DNA from: Bacillota bacterium
GTDB lineage: Bacteria; Bacillota_E; Sulfobacillia; Sulfobacillales; Sulfobacillaceae
Assembly: GCA_021820165.1 (NCBI GenBank)
Contig: JAKADW010000002.1
Location: 1 to 20,305 of the forward strand
Reading direction: 5' to 3'
DNA length: 20,305 nucleotides
Shown: piece after piece, positions 15,883 through 20,305 of the stretch
Layout of the letters: each line of letters opens with the position of its first letter
How positions within the stretch are numbered: position 1 is the stretch's first letter
Notes under the pieces: generated by a model
Databases searched by the model: none
Seen by the model: the letters and a program-made list of their open reading frames with translations, nothing else
Told to the model about the DNA's origin: nothing
Position numbers and translations under genes: made by a program

Positions 15883-16470
15883 TTACCTGAAGCGTTCCGG
15901 TACCACTGGCCGCCGCGGCACATCCAGCGCCGCCAAAACTTCTGCTAAGCGGTCTAAATCCTCACGATACGCGGGCATCAAAGAACGGCGGTAGATGAGG
16001 TAGGCCGGGTGCGCCAATGGGAAGAGGAGTGGGCCCCCCGGTGCTCCCTTGGTGTAGGGTCCTCCCCGATACGTGGCGAAGGCGGTTTCGCCGGTAAGAG
16101 CCAAAAAGGCCATGCGACCTAAGGTCACAATAAGTTGGGGATTGACCCGGTCCACATCGTCTTGCATCCAGGGCCGGCACGCCTCGATCTCTTCAATCCG
16201 GGGTGGACGATTTTTTCGACCCGTATCAGTCGGGCGACAGCGCACGGCGTTATTCAGCCAGATTTCTTCGCGCGTAAGACCCAGGTATGACAGCACATCG
16301 TCGAAAATTTTACCGGCGCTGCCCTGAAATCCCAACCCGGTCCGATCTTCTGCTTTACCCGGAGCTTCTCCGGTAAACATAATACGCGCGGTTGGTGCGC
16401 CGCGACCAACCACCACCTGGGTCCTCCTCGCTGCCAGCCCGCAGCGCGTACAGTCAGACAAGGGTTCCAT
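15883..16470 (-). CDS. Family 4 uracil-DNA glycosylase (iron-sulfur)
   Basis: Removes uracil arising from cytosine deamination, starting base-excision repair. 195 residues from the ATG at 16468-16470. The [4Fe-4S] ligands are Cys7 and Cys10 (CTRC), Cys78 (VRCRP) and Cys98 (EACRP). The catalytic motif A is GEAPG (34-38) followed by EDRTGLGFQGSAGK, and motif B is HPAYL (154-158), as in Thermotoga UDG. GGGGG lies nine bases before the ATG; a GTG at 16477-16479 would abut that run. It follows the DUF3501 gene by 15 bases and is apparently the last gene of the rubrerythrin operon, linking DNA repair to a redox module. Confidence 0.92.
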   Translation of the reverse strand: MEPLSDCTRCGLAARRTQVVVGRGAPTARIMFTGEAPGKAEDRTGLGFQGSAGKIFDDVLSYLGLTREEIWLNNAVRCRPTDTGRKNRPPRIEEIEACRPWMQDDVDRVNPQLIVTLGRMAFLALTGETAFATYRGGPYTKGAPGGPLLFPLAHPAYLIYRRSLMPAYREDLDRLAEVLAALDVPRRPVVPERFR

Positions 16471-16485
16471 CGAGGACACCCCCCT

Positions 16486-17070
16486 CTATTTGGGACCGAC
16501 GAGGTCATGCACCAAAAGTGCCACGGTGCCTTGGGGAACCGTGACATTAAACGTATAGCCCGGGTGGTCAATGGCCAGCACCACCTGGTCGGGATGCTCC
16601 ATCAGCGCATCGCGATCATCTAAGGAGAATTCAAACGTAAGATAATGGACGGAACTTGTCTTCTCCTCCGTGGAACGACCCGGTTCGGCCACAGCCATCA
16701 CCGTACGATCCCCGACGAGAAGTCGCACATGCTCCTCGACTCCCGATAGTTGGCGCAAGATTTTAGGCATATCGTCAGACTGGGTAAGTTCGATAAGAAG
16801 CGTGGCCCCAATGGCCAGTCCCTGGGGTAATAGATCGTTATAGACCGCTATTTCCTCTCGAATCTTTGCCGGATCTTCAATATGTTCAATCCGCATCATC
16901 TCTTGGACCTGAAACCTCATGGTTTCGGTATTCTCGAAAACCAATGAGATTCGAGGCCCCACGATGAGTCGCCGCATCTTCTTCAGTCGAATAATGCGTT
17001 GCCGAAATTCGGGGCGCAGCGCTTCATATTCCTGGTTTGACACCAGATCCTGCATGGTCAGTTGTCGCAT
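16486..17070 (-). CDS. DUF3501 family protein
   Basis: 194-residue soluble protein matching, from memory, DUF3501: N-terminal LTMQDLVSNQEYEALRPEFR, IRLKKMRRLIVGP, then ENTETMRFQVQEMMRIEHI and YNDLLP. It has no cysteines and no known catalytic motif. In other bacteria this family recurs beside rubrerythrin and a GlpC/HdrD-like iron-sulfur protein, the same trio as here, which suggests one functional unit; its biochemical role is not established to my knowledge. The ATG has AGGAGG seven bases upstream, overlapping the stop of the iron-sulfur gene, which implies translational coupling. Confidence 0.85.
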   Translation of the reverse strand: MRQLTMQDLVSNQEYEALRPEFRQRIIRLKKMRRLIVGPRISLVFENTETMRFQVQEMMRIEHIEDPAKIREEIAVYNDLLPQGLAIGATLLIELTQSDDMPKILRQLSGVEEHVRLLVGDRTVMAVAEPGRSTEEKTSSVHYLTFEFSLDDRDALMEHPDQVVLAIDHPGYTFNVTVPQGTVALLVHDLVGPK

Positions 17071-17081
17071 GGGTGACCCTC

Positions 17082-18338
17082 CTACTGGGCGGTAAGACCA
17101 TAGGCCTTAGCCAAAATTTGAACCGGATGCTCGGGCGGGTGGTCCGATGCTACCTCAATTTGAAGGCCGGCCAAGGCACAATCGGAGCAGGCCACGGTAT
17201 CATGCGCGGCGCGAAACGCGTCGGTCATTTTTTTAGCAACCTTTTGAGATTCATCGTAATACTCCGCCTTAAGGCCCCAGGTTCCATCGATGCCCGCACA
17301 TCGGTCCACTACGGTGACCGTAGTGCCCTCAATCCCCGACAACAAATCCTCTGCCGCCTTTCTTAAGCCTTGCGCCTTAGTATGGCACGACATGTGATAA
17401 GTCACCGGCCCTGGGCTGGACACAAAATCCTTTTTCATCCGCCCCCCACGCATCGCTTGCGCCAAGTATTCCGTGATGTCGAGGGTTGCGTCCGCCACCT
17501 GTTGTGCCTCCTGTGTCCCCAGTAGCATCGGGTAGTCTTTTTTTAAGACATAGGCGCAGGTCGGCTGTAGCGCTAAAATTTTCTTGCCACCCTGGGCATA
17601 CCGAGCGAGTTGAGTGACATTATGGGCGGCGCGCTCCGTCGCTCCGGCGATATCACCGCCATCCAGAGCAGGCATCCCACAGCATCGAAGATTATCGGGC
17701 GCCGCTGCGGAAATCCCGTTATGCTCCAAAATTTTCATGGCGGCCATGCCGATCCCGGTTTCGTGGTATTCCACCGTACAGGTGGAAAATATGACCACGT
17801 CGGGGTCCGTAGTCGCGGTGCGTCGTGCGTTTACCCAATGCGAAAAACGTGTCAAGGCAAACTTGGGTAGGTGGCGGCGGCGGTCAATTCCCATGCGTCG
17901 CTCCATTTGGCGCCGTAAAAATGGTTGGGTCAGGCTCCAGTTGGCGAGACCGGGGACCATCGTCCCGAGTCTGCCGGAGCGTTCGGGATCCCCTAAAAAT
18001 TTGTCGCTCGGGCTCATCCCCGACTTTCGGGTCCGGATGGCCTTAGATCGCAACATGAGCCGCGGAAAGTCTAAGTCAAAGTGATGAGGGGGAACATAAG
18101 GGCACTTCACATAGCACAGTTTACACTGGTAGCAAAGATCGGCGACCCGAGTCATTTCACCGCTGGTCAATAGGTCCACATCATCATCATGGCCTTCTAC
18201 GGCCTCAAACAGTACCGGAAACGAAGGACAGAGATTGTGACAGAGCCGACACCCATTACACACATCGAACGCCATCTTCATGTCAGTAGCGAGACGCGAT
18301 TCGTCCCAGTACTCGGGCTCCCTCGGGTTGTAGTCCAT
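17082..18338 (-). CDS. GlpC/HdrD-like iron-sulfur protein with two 4Fe-4S motifs and CCG domains
   Basis: 418-residue electron-transfer protein. Two ferredoxin-type clusters are ligated by Cys27/30/33/37 (CNGCRLCHNLCP) and Cys69/72/75/79 (CYQCKLCYVKCP). The C-terminal part carries two cysteine-rich heterodisulfide-reductase (CCG) modules: the first has Cys187, Cys219-Cys220 and Cys261; the second has Cys318, a single Cys347 where CC is expected, and Cys384/Cys387. No membrane helix is seen. A redox or disulfide-type reaction is likely; electrons may pass to or from rubrerythrin. The ATG at 18336-18338 has AGGAGG eight bases upstream; a GTG at 18347 is too close to it. A strong terminator lies just upstream, after rubrerythrin. 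Confidence 0.88.
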   Translation of the reverse strand: MDYNPREPEYWDESRLATDMKMAFDVCNGCRLCHNLCPSFPVLFEAVEGHDDDVDLLTSGEMTRVADLCYQCKLCYVKCPYVPPHHFDLDFPRLMLRSKAIRTRKSGMSPSDKFLGDPERSGRLGTMVPGLANWSLTQPFLRRQMERRMGIDRRRHLPKFALTRFSHWVNARRTATTDPDVVIFSTCTVEYHETGIGMAAMKILEHNGISAAAPDNLRCCGMPALDGGDIAGATERAAHNVTQLARYAQGGKKILALQPTCAYVLKKDYPMLLGTQEAQQVADATLDITEYLAQAMRGGRMKKDFVSSPGPVTYHMSCHTKAQGLRKAAEDLLSGIEGTTVTVVDRCAGIDGTWGLKAEYYDESQKVAKKMTDAFRAAHDTVACSDCALAGLQIEVASDHPPEHPVQILAKAYGLTAQ

Positions 18339-18366
18339 CGTCGACACCTCCTGCTAAGTTGAACCT

Positions 18367-18393
18367 AAAAAAGGGGGCCGAAGATTCGGCCCC
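18367..18393 (-). terminator. Intrinsic terminator between rubrerythrin and the iron-sulfur gene
   Basis: On the minus strand an 8-bp GC-rich stem GGGGCCGA/TCGGCCCC with tetraloop (18374-18393) is followed directly by six T (18367-18372). It starts ten bases after the rubrerythrin stop and ends about 15 bases before the next ribosome binding site, so downstream genes depend on readthrough or another promoter. Confidence 0.85.
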
Positions 18394-18402
18394 GCGTCCT
18401 GC

Positions 18403-18828
18403 TTAATCTTTACCGAGGCCGGATAGCCCTTTGGTAAAGCGCCCTGCGTGGCTTTTTTCCGCCCGTGCCAGGGTCTCAAACCACTCTGCAATCTCATCGA
18501 AACCCTCTTCGCGGGCTTCTTTCGCAAAGCCGGGATACATCTGGGTGTACTCGTATGTTTCGCCTTCAATGGCGCTCTTTAAGTTTTGCTCCGTGCTCCC
18601 CACCGCAACGCCGGTTACCGGATCTCCGACTTCCTCTAGGAATTCGAAGTGTCCAAAGGCATGCCCGGTTTCCCCTTCTGCAACATTGCGAAACAATCCC
18701 GCTACTTCGGGCTGCCCTTCTACATCCGCCTTTTGGGCGAAATAGAGATATCGGCGATTAGCCTGTGACTCCCCGGCAAATGCCTCTTTAAGATTGCCAT
18801 GGGTCTTACTATTCAATAATGCAGCCAT
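18403..18828 (-). CDS. Rubrerythrin (diiron domain only)
   Basis: 141-residue ferritin-like protein. The rubrerythrin diiron ligands are all present: Glu20, Glu53 and His56 (EGETGH), Glu90 and Glu93 (EGETYEY), Glu124 and His127 (EKSH), with the spacing of Desulfovibrio rubrerythrin. The C-terminal rubredoxin domain with CxxC pairs is missing, and the chain ends normally (LSGLGKD), so this is the short type that needs an external electron donor. Peroxide reduction is the known family role. The ATG at 18826-18828 has GGAGG eight bases upstream. First gene of the operon with its own promoter and followed by a terminator, so it is probably the most highly expressed member. Confidence 0.93.
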   Translation of the reverse strand: MAALLNSKTHGNLKEAFAGESQANRRYLYFAQKADVEGQPEVAGLFRNVAEGETGHAFGHFEFLEEVGDPVTGVAVGSTEQNLKSAIEGETYEYTQMYPGFAKEAREEGFDEIAEWFETLARAEKSHAGRFTKGLSGLGKD

Positions 18829-18876
18829 GCTGTGTTCCTCCCCTTCCAAATCCTATTAAATACTTACCTAAGATTC

Positions 18877-18905
18877 ATTCTAAACTGAGACCCTAGCTTA
18901 AGCAA
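18877..18905 (-). promoter_or_regulatory. Predicted promoter of the rubrerythrin operon, with flanking inverted repeats
   Basis: On the minus strand TTGCTT (-35, 18900-18905, three of six) is separated by 17 bases from TAGAAT (-10, 18877-18882, five of six). The palindrome GCTTAAGC (18896-18903) overlaps the -35, and a 7-bp inverted repeat AGACCCT/AGGGTCT (18888-18894 with 18923-18929) brackets it, suggesting a regulator site. No recognisable Fur or PerR box was seen. Confidence 0.45.
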
Positions 18906-19024
18906 CTCAAAAACATCGTCAGAGGGTCTACAACTTTGGACCTACAGCGCCACTAGCCCAGGGTTGGATGGATTGATGCCCGTTCTACTTTACACTTTGC
19001 AGTAGCACCAGGACAATGATTGCG

Positions 19025-19031
19025 AAGGAGG
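19025..19031 (+). promoter_or_regulatory. Ribosome binding site fixing the start of the right-edge gene
   Basis: AAGGAGG lies eight bases before the ATG at 19040, a near-perfect Shine-Dalgarno that supports this start and that the following open frame is a real gene. No convincing promoter was found in 18930-19024. Confidence 0.7.
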
Positions 19032-19039
19032 CATCCATC

Positions 19040-20305
19040 ATGCACCAAGAGTATCAATGGTCGACGGACTGGGATCGAGCTATCAAGAGCGTCGAAGACT
19101 TAGACCGCGCCAATATCACGAGCTGGCTCGACGCACAAAGGCCTAAGGGCCCTGGTTATACCCACTTGACGCTGGCGTTGGCCTCCGCCCGGTACATCGA
19201 CCATCACGGTCCCTATCTCGGCCACGGCACCTTTAATGGGGGTCCCATCCTTCGCGGTTCGTCTATATTAGATCCAGCCTACCAAGACTTGGCGCTACTC
19301 CAAACCGCAACCTATGTCGTGGATTTGCTCCATAATCCTAATTACGGGCCCTATCTCCTCTTGGAGATGGCGCCAGTATCGGAACCCACCCTCGAGGCGT
19401 CCCGGCAGGCGTTCTTAGAGTCACTAGCCGCCGGGGACCAGGTTCTTTTGGCAGAACATCGTCTCATTGGGCTATTGCGCCAATCGGGAAGCGAAGTGGC
19501 TCCCCTTTTAACCTACGCCGGGCTCGTGCAGTATACCGAAAACGAGCATCGAATCCTTATTATTCATCGGAGCCTCCAACTACTCGAAGACACTAATGGG
19601 TGGGCCGTTGCCGAACCGATATTACGCGCTGCCGTCCAATATCTAGCAAGCCGCCCGGGCGTTGTGGTGCCCAAAGCCCCACACTGGCCCGATGGTAGCT
19701 TAGGGCTTATTCAATCCCATGATCCGGTTGATCGGAACACCGTGATGAATGCCGTAGAATCGCTCATCGAAGCTCCGTTCGGGACAGAACCTGACAGAAT
19801 TCGTGATTTCATCGTGCAGAAGATCAATCCGGCCACCCTTTACGAAGCGATTAACATCGCTGCCAGCGAAATCCTTTGTCGAACCCAGTTTGATGCCCAT
19901 GCGGTGACCGGTGTGCATTGCATCATGGACCTCCTCCAAGATCCCAACACGGGACTGGATACCCGAAACCTGGCCTGGCTATCCGGTCTCTCGGGCTCCC
20001 GGATCCGAAGGCAAAAAGCGGGCCGGTCGGAGTGGCGTACTCCGCTCCCGGTATCCACACATCGGGACACGTTAGACGCCCTCGCAGAAATATTAAGACA
20101 CGATGCGGACGGGCTCCATGCCATGCAAGCGGCAGCCACGTACTTGGTGAATGGCGGAGATCCGACCGCGTTGACCCGAGTTCTTATGGAAGTCGCCCTC
20201 ACTACGGCGGGGCCCTTTGATGCCATCCATAACGTTAAAATGCTGTGGGGTCAACTTCTTGAAACCAGGCGCTCACGCCTTCCCCAAGAATCTTGGCGCC
20301 ATCTT
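19040..20305 (+). CDS. Uncharacterised helical His-rich protein, 3' end beyond the window
   Basis: The frame is open for 422 codons to the last base with no stop, so the protein is longer. I do not recognise it with confidence. It is predicted mostly alpha-helical and soluble, with no signal peptide, and with recurring histidines: LASARYIDHHGPYLGHG (His55, 56, 62), LLAEHRLIGLL (His140), ENEHRILIIH (His170, 176), FDAHAVTGVH (His287, 293) and GPFDAIHNVKM (His397). The His-x5-His spacing with aspartates could bind a metal or haem. From memory, similar helical regions precede a C-terminal Rieske domain in some actinobacterial proteins and occur in questin-oxidase-like proteins; this is only a weak lead. 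The three small frames on the other strand or frame here (19700-20226) are shadows. It is divergent from the rubrerythrin operon. Confidence 0.75.
   Translation, partial: MHQEYQWSTDWDRAIKSVEDLDRANITSWLDAQRPKGPGYTHLTLALASARYIDHHGPYLGHGTFNGGPILRGSSILDPAYQDLALLQTATYVVDLLHNPNYGPYLLLEMAPVSEPTLEASRQAFLESLAAGDQVLLAEHRLIGLLRQSGSEVAPLLTYAGLVQYTENEHRILIIHRSLQLLEDTNGWAVAEPILRAAVQYLASRPGVVVPKAPHWPDGSLGLIQSHDPVDRNTVMNAVESLIEAPFGTEPDRIRDFIVQKINPATLYEAINIAASEILCRTQFDAHAVTGVHCIMDLLQDPNTGLDTRNLAWLSGLSGSRIRRQKAGRSEWRTPLPVSTHRDTLDALAEILRHDADGLHAMQAAATYLVNGGDPTALTRVLMEVALTTAGPFDAIHNVKMLWGQLLETRRSRLPQESWRHL

Noticed and set aside
18403..18828. Rubrerythrin truncated at its C-terminus
   Set aside because: The stop is followed by a normal terminator and all diiron ligands are present; short rubrerythrins without rubredoxin are a known type.
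19700..20226. Open frames of 79, 128 and 100 codons in other frames at the right end
   Set aside because: They lie wholly inside the 422-codon plus-strand frame that has a strong ribosome binding site, and their translations have no protein-like conservation.

Overview
The window reads as chromosomal DNA of a Gram-positive (Firmicutes-type) bacterium. The reasons are the order thiL-tsaE-tsaB-rimI-tsaD, which is the Bacillus arrangement, short-chain dehydrogenases resembling Bacillus FadH and FabL, strong AGGAGG-type ribosome binding sites, and frequent GTG/TTG starts. The overall gene style would suit a Sulfobacillus-like acidophile, but that is an impression and not a demonstrated assignment. 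No tRNA, rRNA or CRISPR array was seen, and no gene-free stretch exceeds 300 bases.

Region 1 (1-5891, all minus strand). Read in the direction of transcription: tsaD (tRNA t6A synthesis, apparently starting at a rare ATT codon), a gamma-carbonic-anhydrase-like protein, murC, guaB and murA, closely spaced and probably co-transcribed. Three DnaA-box-like 9-mers lie between tsaD and the carbonic anhydrase gene. Directly after the murA stop, at the window's left edge, is a 5'-truncated remnant resembling the C-terminus of an IscB-type RNA-guided nuclease (RRXRR/HNH family).

Region 2 (5991-9036). A small four-helix membrane protein on the plus strand sits between tsaD and the rest of its usual cluster. 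The minus-strand cluster is thiL, tsaE, tsaB, rimI, with overlapping genes: thiamine-phosphate kinase plus the remaining t6A genes and an N-acetyltransferase.

Region 3 (9107-14955). Divergent promoter-like sequences separate thiL from an alpha/beta hydrolase. A minus-strand YceI-family gene, with a perfect 15-bp palindrome at its predicted transcription start, is divergent from a plus-strand operon: PaaG-like enoyl-CoA hydratase/isomerase, then three SDR enzymes of different subfamilies (dienoyl-CoA reductase-like, FabL-like enoyl reductase, classical FabG/BadH-like). This looks like a CoA-thioester catabolic cassette whose substrate cannot be told from the sequence. A LysR regulator converges on its end and is divergent from a SAM-dependent methyltransferase.

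Region 4 (15883-20305). A minus-strand operon encodes rubrerythrin, a GlpC/HdrD-like iron-sulfur protein, a DUF3501 protein and a family-4 uracil-DNA glycosylase. A strong intrinsic terminator lies between its first two genes. It appears to be an iron/redox or peroxide-stress module. Divergent from it, and running off the right edge, is a long helical, histidine-bearing protein that I cannot assign with confidence.
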